From: an uncultured Bacteroidales bacterium
GTDB lineage: Bacteria; Bacteroidota; Bacteroidia; Bacteroidales; Bacteroidaceae
Direction of reading: 5' to 3'
Length of the DNA stretch: 64,000 bases
Assembly: GCA_902763885.1 (NCBI GenBank)
Contig: CACWTU010000006.1
Span: forward strand, 248,001 to 312,000
The notes below the pieces were generated by a model that was not told where the DNA came from, made no database searches, and worked only from the letters and a program-made list of their open reading frames with translations. Position numbers and translations under genes: made by a program. The first letter of the stretch is position 1. Each line of letters opens with the position of its first letter. Positions 44,940-54,205 of this stretch are shown one piece after another.

Positions 44940-45671
44940 TCAAACCTCTTTCCCGCTTTTTTGACTCCACATCAGAATAATAGGTAACGGAAGCCAATAA
45001 ATAAGGAATGAGATAACACGCATGGAATTCTGAGTCAAGCCAAGCAAAGCGTCAATATGCGTGTATTCAAGAGTCTGAAGTAACTGTGCGGCCACAAGCA
45101 TGGTTACAAGAAAATGGGCAAACTGAGGCAGTATGGTGCAGAACGCATCAGCACAATCACCTGCTGTACGGAAAGTCTCGGTAGAGAGTCCATAAACAAG
45201 TGACGGCAGGCAGACGGCAAGCATCAGCAGAAACATAAAGCCTTCATAGAGCGGACTGCTGGCAAGTGTCCCTGTTATGCCAAGAAGCAGATGGCTACCG
45301 GCAAAAACGCCTAATACTATTACCAGGATATAGATGGCCAGCACCGCCATACTAATATAGAAAGCCGTCGCCTCCTTTGGTGAAAGACTGCGTATTCGTG
45401 ATAATGCACGGAACAGGCCGCTTCCCCTACCCGCACCGATGGCTATGCAGAGCATCAGCGCATTACCTATCGGAGCATTACCCAGACATGATGCAGCAGT
45501 CCTGATAGTCCACCTAATGCCTGGCACACCCAGCACGCTGCGAAGCGCCAGCTCACCATTGCTGTCCACCCTGCTTATTTCCATTATGCTTCCTATCCAG
45601 GAGATAAGAACCACCACAAAAAGCAACAGCAGATAAACAATGGCAGGATGCCACCACCACTTCTTACTCAT
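44940..45671 (-). CDS. AbgT-like multi-pass membrane protein
   Basis: The 243-residue protein has about six hydrophobic segments and resembles short AbgT-type (p-aminobenzoyl-glutamate transporter family) proteins of Bacteroidota: WWWHPAIVYLLLLFVVVLISWIGSIMEI, GVPGIRWTIRTAA, APIGNALMLCIAIGAGRGSGL, SPKEATAFYISMAV and SSPLYEGFMFLLMLAVCLPS. The match is from memory and tentative. It is the last gene of the four-gene sensory operon; its ATG at 45671 overlaps the stop of the response regulator by eight bases. A transport or signal-coupling role is inference. Confidence 0.6.
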   Translation of the reverse strand: MSKKWWWHPAIVYLLLLFVVVLISWIGSIMEISRVDSNGELALRSVLGVPGIRWTIRTAASCLGNAPIGNALMLCIAIGAGRGSGLFRALSRIRSLSPKEATAFYISMAVLAIYILVIVLGVFAGSHLLLGITGTLASSPLYEGFMFLLMLAVCLPSLVYGLSTETFRTAGDCADAFCTILPQFAHFLVTMLVAAQLLQTLEYTHIDALLGLTQNSMRVISFLIYWLPLPIILMWSQKSGKEV

Positions 45672-46383
45672 CGGGTTCAAGATTTGACGGGTCAATTATA
45701 TGAAGTTCTATAGCGCGAACCACCAGACGGGTTACGTTTACGCCACGCTGCTCACCCTCCGGAAAGAGACGGGTCACCAGATCCGCCTGACGTTTCTCAA
45801 GCGACTTGCTGCTGAAAGGCATGGTACGTAACTCACTAATCATATCCTTGGTATATCCTAATGCCAGATGACGAAGGAAACGCTCATCGTACTCATCAAT
45901 CTCATACTCAATACTGGCACTGCGCTGCATCTTCTCATCTGTCACAGCCTTACGGAAACGCTCCACCAGTTTCTCCAAGACAGGCTGATTGAACACATAG
46001 CGTTTGCCTGACATGACATCCATGACCTCACTGCGGGTAAGCAGTTCACCTGTCTTGAGAACAATGCCATGGGCACCGGCATCAAGCACATCGGCCCATA
46101 ACTTCTCATTGAGGAGTTCACCGGTAAAGACAAGCACCTTGACGCTGCTCTTCCGGGTGATTTTGCGGCAGATATCCACACCCACTGTCGTGGAACCGCC
46201 CAGTCCCAGATCAAGCAGAACCAGATCAGGCTGTGCACCGCCATCCATCAGAGTCCAGAACTCACGCTCCGTCTGCGCGGTACCTATCACCTCTATCTCC
46301 GGAATGTCATTCCTGATAATTGACAATGTCCCTTTCAGTTCCAGTGACACATCCTCAACCACAATTGTCTTGATTTTTTCCAT
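45664..46383 (-). CDS. Response regulator with C-terminal helical output domain
   Basis: The 239-residue protein has a receiver domain (VVEDVSLEL, D58 in VLLDLGLGG, LVFTGELL) and a C-terminal part (ERFLRHLALGYTKDMISELRTMPFSSKSLEKRQADLVTRL) whose pattern is that of a LuxR-type helix-turn-helix with a variant recognition helix. It is 12 bases downstream of the double kinase gene and is its probable phosphotransfer partner. Target genes are unknown. Confidence 0.85.
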   Translation of the reverse strand: MEKIKTIVVEDVSLELKGTLSIIRNDIPEIEVIGTAQTEREFWTLMDGGAQPDLVLLDLGLGGSTTVGVDICRKITRKSSVKVLVFTGELLNEKLWADVLDAGAHGIVLKTGELLTRSEVMDVMSGKRYVFNQPVLEKLVERFRKAVTDEKMQRSASIEYEIDEYDERFLRHLALGYTKDMISELRTMPFSSKSLEKRQADLVTRLFPEGEQRGVNVTRLVVRAIELHIIDPSNLEPDE

Positions 46384-46395
46384 ATATCGTATTAT

Positions 46396-49300
46396 TTATT
46401 CTGCTTTAGGAACGGTGAACCATATCACGATACCATCAGGCTCACTCTCGGCATTTATGCGGCAACCGGGATGTCCGAACGCCTCGTCATGCTCACGTAT
46501 TATCTGCCGGCACAGCACGTATGCCATATTCTCCTTATTCATTAGTGGAGTGAACAGCCCGTCAAGCACCTCCGGCTCAGGTGCTACGCACTTACGGTGC
46601 AACATGAACCTCACGAAATTACCTGCAGGAGCTGCTTCAAGTGTCATATCACCGGCATCAGCCATTCCCTTCTCAAGAAGATTCTCCAACAAGCACTCAA
46701 GCATCACCCGGTCAGCTGACACTGTCAGATCAGACAATCCGATGTTTACCTCACCGCTGTACCCCACACGACTCTTTGCCTTCTTTATATAAGCGCACAA
46801 ATCATCAGCAAGCTCACTCACTCTGAAAACGTCACGATGCAACAGTTGTCCCTTTGTCTGTGACAGTGCATACTGGCTCAGTATCCCGAATATCTCACGG
46901 TAATAATCCACCAGTTCCTCCATATCCGATATCTGCGTACCGGTACGCTCTGCAACCGCTGTGGATTCAATCTCACTTACCATCTGCACTATCCTGTTGG
47001 GATACCATACAGTCTCATGCTTGAGCGTGGAGAGGCAGTTGTCAAGTATAAGGTTACTGACATGCAGACGGTTCTCCTCATATCTTATACGCTCCAGTTC
47101 ATCCTCTATCTGCTCTATGTCACGGAACCCGGATTCAAAGCGTATGACACAACTGTACAGCGCAGTAGCCAGGTAATTCACCACCATACCTTTGATAATC
47201 TGCCATGTCTCATCAGGCTCATGTTCCAAACGGAAACCCACAGCGCCTATCATGCGTTCCTCATCATCCAGCGTCAGCATAAGCGGCAGGGCATGACACA
47301 AGCCATCGGTAGAGCTCTGCTCCGCGCCTTGAATCAGACAGGCATTTACACGGTCTGCAAGGCGTTCATCGGCAGGTCCTTCCTTATGCTCTGCCGTTAT
47401 CATGCGGCCTTCATCATTGAGCGCCACCATAATGGAGCGCATATCAACCAAATGGCACAACTCCACATAAATGCCGTCAACAAGACGGTTAACTACATCA
47501 TCTGCGTTGAAATTATCCAGGTCAGTTACGGCAGTCATATCTGATATCCTGTTTACCACGCGGATAGTCTGTTGCAAATCACTACGGAACTTCATCCAAT
47601 GACGCAGATGCATGACATAACGTGCAAGCAGTAGCATCAGGAATATCAACGCGAACACAATAACCGCTATGGTCAGATTACTGTTGGTGCGCTGAAGCTC
47701 ACGGCAATCCTCCTCAATCTTCCACTCACCAAAGTACATCTTGAACAGCCTCAGGTATGCATCATCATTATACCGATAAACATCCCAGTCGCGTAGGGCC
47801 AGAGCAGAAACGGCAATCTCATTACGGAGCCACAATATGGTCTCATAGTCAGTAGGAAAATTGTCAACTCCAAGCCAAAGTATCTCTGATGGCACCTCAG
47901 TATCATATATTTTGAGAAGCACATCATCCTGACCGAGATTATTCAGCCAATCATCATTTAATGCCATGAATGCAGAATCAGCATACATAAGAGCCTCTTC
48001 AAAACGACCTTCAGTATTGCACAGGTATGTCTGGTTGGCATAGTCATAAGCTCTGTAAAGCAGGCTGTCCGCATCCTGCGCACTGGCAGTCACCCCCGCG
48101 CACAGAATAAGCAGGATGCTCAGCGCACGCCTCAAACCCTTAGGCAGACGGAACGAGAAACGGCTGCCCTTACCCGGCGTGCTCTCCACATTGAAACTGC
48201 ACACATGGAACAGGTCATCGGCCTTGCGGTATTTCTCAATGATACCCTTGCAGTTCATCAGGCCGAATCCGCTGCCCTTGCCCTGGCTATGCCCCTGCCC
48301 TATACGCTCCGGATCAAGCACTTTTTCATCACGGATAAGACGGACGTCTTCTTCACTAAGTCCTACGCCAGTGTCAGTGACAGCTATCTCAACATAATCA
48401 TCTCCCTGCTCAGCCTCTACTGTAACCTTACCGCCCGCAGGAGTGAACTTGCGTGCATTATCCGCCAGAGTATTTATCATGAAAAGAGTGAGCACACGGT
48501 CGGCACGTACCACAGCATCTGTACTTATCACATCAAGCTCCACACCCTTCTGCATGAAACTGCGGCTGCTACGGCTCACAATATCAAACAGCTGCTGCAC
48601 AGGGAAACTCTCTATGTTCAGAGCCACTACACCCTGACGTATGCGTATCCACTGTGACAGCAGGTCATTATACTCGTTGATACGCTCAGCAAGCTCACGT
48701 ACATACTGCAGGCTCTGAGCGTATTGCGCACTGTCAGCCGGCATCTCAGCCAGATGACGTATCTCCGAGCGCATACGGTCTATAAACGGCAGGCACTCTG
48801 CCACCACCTGGCAGCAGGTCTTACGGGCCAGATTCTCACGTTTATTGTTATCAGCATGCAGACTATACAGATAATGCTGCTTCTCTGCCTGTTTAAGGCG
48901 GTCAGCCTGTCCTACCAGTTCATCAGCATTCTTAAGAGCAGCCTTTAGGAACGGAGCCACCGTATTCAGCACGGCACGGTTATCACGGCTTACGCGCTTT
49001 CCGCCCCATGAAGCCGATATCTCTGCATTTTCATCAATAGTAACTGATTCAGCCCCAGTCAGCATAGTCAATTCCGGAGCAACAGTACCATTAAGCCATT
49101 CTATTATATCAGCACCGGCAGGAGCGGGCCGTAATATGCTTTCACAAAGACCTACGGTCTTCTGCATCATCACCACATACTTTCTGTTGGCGGCATTGAT
49201 ACGCTTATGGAAAAGCAGGATAAAGATCAGAAGCAATATTACTGCAGCGGCAACGGCATAAAGCATTCCCACCAGACGGCGGTTTGAACGTTCCAACAGT

Positions 49301-50565
49301 ATGGTGCGGGCCTCATAGCGGCGATCCAGACGGATATTCTTCTGAATCTCCAGATATACGGTACGGTTGTAGTCTGATGCAAGTTTGTCATCCAGCCCCG
49401 AGTATGCCAGGCTCATCTGTTCACGCAATGAAGCCATGCACTCCGGCACCACGCTGTGAGGCATTGCATCCATCCACTCCTCCTCCACAATCCTGCCGTC
49501 ACTGCGGTAATTCTCCAGCGGCTCCAGCCTAAGCCCGACGCTGTTCAGACGGAAGTTGTCATTCAACATGCCAAGAGCCGTACCCAGTGCGCCCAAAGCC
49601 TCCTCATACAGACCACGCTCAATATAACAGGAAGCCAGCAATCTTTCACACTCAATGATCTCATACTGACCACCATATGAGGCCGACAGCTGCAATGCCT
49701 TGAGAGCCAATTGCGTAGGCAGGAATTCCGGCTGCACACCCGATGCATTCAGACGTGAAAGCATATCTTCACTTACGCCCGCCATCACCTGATCCGGTCC
49801 GTATTCCAGCAGCAAAGAGCAAATAGCGCTTATGCTCAGTGCCTGCATCCTCACATTATTGTAACGTGTTGCGCTACGCAGGCAATTATCCAGGCTGCGC
49901 AATCTCTGCGAAAGCATATCGGCCTGGCTGTAAGCATTAATGCCTATTCCCAATCCATGCATGTAAGTGTACATCAGGAAGCGGTCATGATCCTCACGCA
50001 GCAGATTATCCGGGATGACATATGACATTTCACGTCCGGCCTGACTAAGCTGTTCCAGCTCAAACCAGTATCGGGCCGATTCCATCCGGAACGAACGTTC
50101 CAGTGAAAGCAGCCGCTCCGTCTGGGCTTCATTCAACGCCTCCTGCTCCTCATGCAGGGCACGCAGGTTAAGCAGTATGCTGTTGCGGTATTCATAGAAT
50201 GAAACATTATCCGATGTACGCTGGCATATACGCATGAGCCCTATCTGCGATGCCACGACCTCCAGCATATTACCCGTAATAGACGGGACGGAACTGTATA
50301 ACTCCCACGCCTGGGTAAAGTCCATGCGCAGGAATGCTACACGCGCCAGGGTATTCACAGCCTTAGCGCGCTCATCAGTATGACGGCCTGCAACCTTCTC
50401 AGCAAATCGCGCATATTGCTCAGCCGAATCCAAATTGTTCCAGAGATAAGATATGGCTTTCTCATTCAGGTCAAACGCCGTAAGCCCTGAATTCTGCAAC
50501 GGAGCCTGCCTGCAAGCAGCAAGACAGAACAACGCACATAACAACCAATATCTCAACCTTATCAT
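46396..50565 (-). CDS. Fused double sensor histidine kinase (DUF5112/DUF5113-like)
   Basis: The 1,389-residue protein reads like two envelope sensor kinases joined. Unit 1: lipobox-like signal (CALFCLAACRQ), a TPR-like periplasmic part, a membrane helix (about 432-454), then a HATPase with N box ADNARKFTP (N703), G1 TDTGVGLS (about 730) and G2 GSGFGLMNCKG, but no clear H-box His. Unit 2 begins with a second signal-like helix ending ASAQ (about 810-829), a short periplasmic part, a membrane helix (about 958-980), a GAF-like region and an H-box-like LKHETVWYPNRI (H1183); its C-terminal ATPase-like part lacks the D-x-G-x-G box. One unit thus keeps the ATP site and the other the His. I recall similar proteins in Bacteroides as DUF5112/DUF5113, not verified. 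It overlaps the upstream gene by four bases (ATGA). Confidence 0.85.
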   Translation of the reverse strand: MIRLRYWLLCALFCLAACRQAPLQNSGLTAFDLNEKAISYLWNNLDSAEQYARFAEKVAGRHTDERAKAVNTLARVAFLRMDFTQAWELYSSVPSITGNMLEVVASQIGLMRICQRTSDNVSFYEYRNSILLNLRALHEEQEALNEAQTERLLSLERSFRMESARYWFELEQLSQAGREMSYVIPDNLLREDHDRFLMYTYMHGLGIGINAYSQADMLSQRLRSLDNCLRSATRYNNVRMQALSISAICSLLLEYGPDQVMAGVSEDMLSRLNASGVQPEFLPTQLALKALQLSASYGGQYEIIECERLLASCYIERGLYEEALGALGTALGMLNDNFRLNSVGLRLEPLENYRSDGRIVEEEWMDAMPHSVVPECMASLREQMSLAYSGLDDKLASDYNRTVYLEIQKNIRLDRRYEARTILLERSNRRLVGMLYAVAAAVILLLIFILLFHKRINAANRKYVVMMQKTVGLCESILRPAPAGADIIEWLNGTVAPELTMLTGAESVTIDENAEISASWGGKRVSRDNRAVLNTVAPFLKAALKNADELVGQADRLKQAEKQHYLYSLHADNNKRENLARKTCCQVVAECLPFIDRMRSEIRHLAEMPADSAQYAQSLQYVRELAERINEYNDLLSQWIRIRQGVVALNIESFPVQQLFDIVSRSSRSFMQKGVELDVISTDAVVRADRVLTLFMINTLADNARKFTPAGGKVTVEAEQGDDYVEIAVTDTGVGLSEEDVRLIRDEKVLDPERIGQGHSQGKGSGFGLMNCKGIIEKYRKADDLFHVCSFNVESTPGKGSRFSFRLPKGLRRALSILLILCAGVTASAQDADSLLYRAYDYANQTYLCNTEGRFEEALMYADSAFMALNDDWLNNLGQDDVLLKIYDTEVPSEILWLGVDNFPTDYETILWLRNEIAVSALALRDWDVYRYNDDAYLRLFKMYFGEWKIEEDCRELQRTNSNLTIAVIVFALIFLMLLLARYVMHLRHWMKFRSDLQQTIRVVNRISDMTAVTDLDNFNADDVVNRLVDGIYVELCHLVDMRSIMVALNDEGRMITAEHKEGPADERLADRVNACLIQGAEQSSTDGLCHALPLMLTLDDEERMIGAVGFRLEHEPDETWQIIKGMVVNYLATALYSCVIRFESGFRDIEQIEDELERIRYEENRLHVSNLILDNCLSTLKHETVWYPNRIVQMVSEIESTAVAERTGTQISDMEELVDYYREIFGILSQYALSQTKGQLLHRDVFRVSELADDLCAYIKKAKSRVGYSGEVNIGLSDLTVSADRVMLECLLENLLEKGMADAGDMTLEAAPAGNFVRFMLHRKCVAPEPEVLDGLFTPLMNKENMAYVLCRQIIREHDEAFGHPGCRINAESEPDGIVIWFTVPKAE

Positions 50566-51311
50566 CTTGTCTCTATAGTTTCAGGCGTAAGCTGTAACAT
50601 GAAAGCCGCCTCAAGCCCGTATTCGGTATATGCAGAAATCATAGCCTCCCTGGTTGATTTCACATTGTCCGCAAATACCCTGCAGCCAAGCCCGTCATCA
50701 TCAACATCGAGCCTCAATCCTGAATCCGATGAGTGCCAGCCCACAAACATCCCCTTCTCCAGTCCACGGATTCTAAGATGCACAGCCTCACCGTTATCCG
50801 GATACTTAGAGTCAGAACTCAGCACCATAAACAAAGGTCCGTCAGATCTGTCAAGCACCTTTTCCGTAAGTTCCAGTCCGTCAATATCAATTATAGTCTC
50901 CTGTTCATCAAGAACTGAACACTCCTCAGAGTTTACTGTTACGCCTGTGATATAGTTTCTGTATGCCGGATTGAAAATCCTGCTCATGACAAGCCCTTCA
51001 CAACCTGTCACCTCGCAGTCAGCCAGAATCATACCGTCACCGCTCTCCGCCACATACAGCACACCCGTCTTGCTCTCAAACTTGCAGTTACGGAACACCG
51101 CACCGTATGAATGATTCAGCACTATGCTGTCCGTCACGAAAGTGCAGCCGTCAAAAAGCACCGGCCATGATACGTCAACCGTCCCGTTGAATGTCCTGTT
51201 ACTGAAACTGTTCAGTATCGGCAACACCTGAGCCTGCACGACACTTGTTGCGGAAATACACATTGCCACAAACAACATGCACCATCTCTTTAACAGCTTT
51301 GATATTGCCAT
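50562..51311 (-). CDS. Secreted protein with right-handed beta-helix-like repeats
   Basis: The 249-residue product has a Sec signal (about 1-28, ending VVQA). Residues 35-110 show stacked short turns typical of a parallel beta-helix: GTVDVSWPVLFDGCTFVTDSIVLNHSYGAVFRNCKF, GVLYVAES, GMILADCEVTGCEG. No catalytic residues are recognised. It is the first gene of the sensory operon and its stop overlaps the kinase start (50562-50565). A periplasmic ligand-binding or kinase-modulating role is suggested only by position. Confidence 0.7.
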   Translation of the reverse strand: MAISKLLKRWCMLFVAMCISATSVVQAQVLPILNSFSNRTFNGTVDVSWPVLFDGCTFVTDSIVLNHSYGAVFRNCKFESKTGVLYVAESGDGMILADCEVTGCEGLVMSRIFNPAYRNYITGVTVNSEECSVLDEQETIIDIDGLELTEKVLDRSDGPLFMVLSSDSKYPDNGEAVHLRIRGLEKGMFVGWHSSDSGLRLDVDDDGLGCRVFADNVKSTREAMISAYTEYGLEAAFMLQLTPETIETR

Positions 51312-51367
51312 AACCGCAAATTTATTCTTTTTTTCATTACCTTAGCCCCTTAGAATTGATAATTACC

Positions 51368-52054
51368 ATGCGGTGCATTGTACCAATAGCAACCATAAGG
51401 ACCGGATTCCCCACAAAATTCGGTATCCCCAGACAAAGCGGGCTTGTGCCTGAGCTCAAGGGAACGATTGTATTCAATCCTGAATACCGCAACCCGGATG
51501 CACTGCGTGGTCTTGAGGGATTCAGCCATATCTGGCTTATCTGGGAGTTCTCAGAGGCTGTACGTGAGGATTGGTCACCCACTGTACGCCCGCCACGGTT
51601 GGGAGGAAATACACGGTTAGGAGTATTTGCAACCCGATCACCGTTCCGCCCCAACCCCATAGGGCTCTCATGCGTAAGGCTGGATTCAATTGACCTGAGC
51701 ACACCTGACGGCCCTGTCCTGCGCATAAGCGGAGCAGACCTCATGGACGGCACACCCATATATGACATCAAGCCTTACATTCCATATACAGACTGTCAGC
51801 CCGATGCCACCTCAGGGTTCACCGGAACGGTAAGCATGCATCGTCTGAACGTAATCATTCCGGACAGTTTGGCATCAAAAACAAAACCCCAGACGCTTGA
51901 AGCACTCCGGGGTATTCTTGCTGAAGATCCGCGACCGCGTTATCAGGATGATCCTGACCGTGAATACGGATTTGATTTTGAAGGCTATTCAGTAAAGTTC
52001 AAGGTTCCTGACCCTGATACTCTGACGGTTACTGAAATAATGCGGAACAGATAA
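51368..52054 (+). CDS. trmO: tRNA (N6-threonylcarbamoyladenosine-37) N6-methyltransferase TrmO
   Basis: The 228-residue protein belongs to the TrmO/YaeB family, which methylates t6A37 of some tRNAs reading ACY codons. Family marks are PRQSGLVPELKGTIVFNPEYRN, LEGFSHIWLIWEF, VRPPRLGGNTRLGVFATRSPFRPNPIGLSCVRL and DGTPIYDIKPYIPY with the C-terminal DPRPRYQDDPDREYGF. The ATG at 51368 is chosen; an in-frame TTG at 51356 adds four residues. It is divergent from the sensory operon and convergent with DUF1573. Confidence 0.93.
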   Translation: MRCIVPIATIRTGFPTKFGIPRQSGLVPELKGTIVFNPEYRNPDALRGLEGFSHIWLIWEFSEAVREDWSPTVRPPRLGGNTRLGVFATRSPFRPNPIGLSCVRLDSIDLSTPDGPVLRISGADLMDGTPIYDIKPYIPYTDCQPDATSGFTGTVSMHRLNVIIPDSLASKTKPQTLEALRGILAEDPRPRYQDDPDREYGFDFEGYSVKFKVPDPDTLTVTEIMRNR

Positions 52055-52056
52055 AC

Positions 52057-52509
52057 CTATTTTTTCTGTTCTTCAGGTTTTACCCTGTCTGCCACCAGTT
52101 CCTCAACCATCTCTCCCATTATATAAAGGTATGTGGAATTCACCTTGCAGTTGGTGGTAAGGGATATGGTCTTTTTCATTTTACCCACCCTCTTGGTTGA
52201 ACCGCTGTAGCTCACCTTGATGGAATCTTTCATACCGGGCATAATGGCGGTTTTGGGATATTCAGGCACAGTGCAGCCGCATGTGGAATTTGCAGACAGA
52301 ATCAGCAGTTCCTTATCACCTGTATTGGTAAATACAAACCAGCACACCTTATCTCCGTGTGCCCTGTCAAACAGGCCGAAATCATGGGTGGTCTTCTCAA
52401 ATGTAATCTCAGGATATTTTTCATCCTCCTGTTCAACAGCATTACCTCCCTGCAATGGAAAAACCACTGCAGCAAACAATGACATGGTAAAAATTCTTAA
52501 GTGTTTCAT
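52057..52509 (-). CDS. DUF1573 secreted protein
   Basis: The 150-residue protein has a signal peptide (FTMSLFAAVVFPLQGGNA) and a DUF1573 immunoglobulin-like domain: ITFEKTTHDFGLFDRAHGDKVCWFVFTNTG and LLILSANSTCGCTVPEYPKTAIMPG with the conserved C-G-C. Function is unknown; location is the periplasm or surface. It is divergent from the DUF4301 gene and ends two bases from trmO. Confidence 0.88.
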   Translation of the reverse strand: MKHLRIFTMSLFAAVVFPLQGGNAVEQEDEKYPEITFEKTTHDFGLFDRAHGDKVCWFVFTNTGDKELLILSANSTCGCTVPEYPKTAIMPGMKDSIKVSYSGSTKRVGKMKKTISLTTNCKVNSTYLYIMGEMVEELVADRVKPEEQKK

Positions 52510-52626
52510 ATTTTATCTCTTTTATCGGGTGCTAAGTTATGAAAAAAATCAATTATAACCTGTTTTCTTTGCCAAAACCAAAAATCAACATTATTTTTGG
52601 TTTTTGAACAAAGGACTTCATTACAT

Positions 52627-54156
52627 ATGTTTGACGAGAAAGATCTGGAACAGTTTAAAAAGAAGGGAACAAACGCTGAAAGCGTAAAAGCACAGTTGGA
52701 ACTGATTAAGAACGGATTCCCCTTCCTGGAGTTAGAAGCAGCTGCATCAATAGGCAACGGAATTATGGCGTTTGATGACAGCCAACGCAATGTTTATATC
52801 AAGACATGGGATGCCTATTGCAGCGATGGCAAACACAGTATAACAAAGTTTGTGCCGGCATCAGGTGCAGCAAGCCGCATGTTCAAGGACCTTTTTGCTT
52901 TTCTTGATGCAGATTATTCTGTTCCTACCACTAAATTTGAGAAAACCTTCTTTGACGGGATTGAGAAGTTTGCCTTCTTTAAGGACCTTGATGCAGCATG
53001 CCAGTCAAATGAGAGCAAATCAATAAAGGAGCTTATTGCTGACGGTAATTACAAGGCTGTAGTATCCAACCTTCTCGGTTCAAAGGGGCTCAATTACGGA
53101 GCATTGCCCAAAGGACTGCTCAAGTTCCACAGTTACAAGACATCGGCACGTACCCCCTTTGAGGAGCATATGGCTGAGAGTTCGATGTATGCATCGGGCA
53201 ATGACGGTGTAGTAAACATACATTTTACCGTATCACCTGAACACTGGCCGCTTTTCAAGAAACTTGCCGACAGTTGCAGCAAGAGTTTCTCCAAAAGGTT
53301 CGGCACCACATACAACATCACCTTCTCAGAACAGAAGCCCAGCACCGACACCGTAGCAGCAGCTGCCGACGGCACGCCGTTCCGCAATGATGACGGATCG
53401 ATACTGTTCCGTCCGGGTGGACACGGTGCACTCATTGAAAACCTCAATGAACTTGACACAGACATTGTTTTCATCAAGAACATAGATAACGTTGTACCTG
53501 ACCATCTTAAGACAGACACTGTAACTTATAAGAAACTGCTGGCAGGCGTGCTGGTAAATATACAGAGCAAGGTATTTGACTACCTGCATCTGCTTGACAG
53601 CGGCAAATGCACCGCAGCCAAGCTGAAAACGATATCCAAATTCGTAACTGAAACTCTCTGCTGCCGCAGAAGTGACCTGGACAAGCTTGACAGCAAGCAA
53701 CTGGCAGAGTGGTTGCACAGCAAGCTCAACCGCCCCATCCGCGTATGCGGCATGGTCAAGAATGTAGGTGAGCCCGGCGGCGGTCCGTTCCTGGCATATA
53801 ACAGCGACGGCACGGTATCACTCCAGATTCTGGAGAGTTCACAGATTGACCTGAATGATGCCCGCAAGAAGGAGATGTTTACCAAGGGCACACACTTCAA
53901 TCCTGTAGATCTGGTATGTGCAGTACGTAACTATAAGGGTAAGCATTTTAATCTGCCTGATTATGTGGATAAAGCTACCGGATTCATTTCCAGCAAATCC
54001 AAGAACGGCCGTGAACTGAAAGCCCTTGAGCTGCCTGGCCTCTGGAACGGAGCCATGAGTGACTGGAACACCATATTCGTTGAGGTTCCGCTCAGCACAT
54101 TCAATCCGGTCAAGACGGTCAATGACCTGCTGCGCCCGCAACACCAGCCCGCATGA
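52627..54156 (+). CDS. DUF4301 family protein
   Basis: The 509-residue soluble protein matches what I recall of the DUF4301 family of Bacteroidota: KFVPASGAASRMFKDLFAFL, LPKGLLKFHSYKTSARTPFEEHMAES, GGHGALIENLNELDTDIVFIKNIDNVVPDH, VGEPGGGPFLAYNSDGTVSLQI. The phrases GAASRMFK, LPKG and NIDNV resemble nucleotidyltransferase (sugar-phosphate uridylyltransferase-like) motifs, so a nucleotide-sugar related activity is possible but unproven. The ATG at 52627 is chosen over a TTG at 52597. A terminator follows directly. Confidence 0.85.
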   Translation: MFDEKDLEQFKKKGTNAESVKAQLELIKNGFPFLELEAAASIGNGIMAFDDSQRNVYIKTWDAYCSDGKHSITKFVPASGAASRMFKDLFAFLDADYSVPTTKFEKTFFDGIEKFAFFKDLDAACQSNESKSIKELIADGNYKAVVSNLLGSKGLNYGALPKGLLKFHSYKTSARTPFEEHMAESSMYASGNDGVVNIHFTVSPEHWPLFKKLADSCSKSFSKRFGTTYNITFSEQKPSTDTVAAAADGTPFRNDDGSILFRPGGHGALIENLNELDTDIVFIKNIDNVVPDHLKTDTVTYKKLLAGVLVNIQSKVFDYLHLLDSGKCTAAKLKTISKFVTETLCCRRSDLDKLDSKQLAEWLHSKLNRPIRVCGMVKNVGEPGGGPFLAYNSDGTVSLQILESSQIDLNDARKKEMFTKGTHFNPVDLVCAVRNYKGKHFNLPDYVDKATGFISSKSKNGRELKALELPGLWNGAMSDWNTIFVEVPLSTFNPVKTVNDLLRPQHQPA

Positions 54157-54184
54157 AAAAAGGCTCCGGAAGGAGCCTTTTTAA
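54157..54184 (+). terminator. Intrinsic terminator after the DUF4301 gene
   Basis: Stem AAAAAGGCTCC with GGAGCCTTTTT around a GGAA loop, ending in a T run, starting right after the stop TGA. The A run on the left also makes it usable on the other strand for the convergent lipoprotein gene. Confidence 0.9.
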
Positions 54185-54205
54185 TTGACAATTGACGATT
54201 TACAA

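Noticed and set aside
48080-48140. Internal signal-like helix of the double kinase as start of a separate gene
   Set aside because: The frame is continuous with no stop; no good start codon is seen just before the helix, so a single fused protein is preferred.
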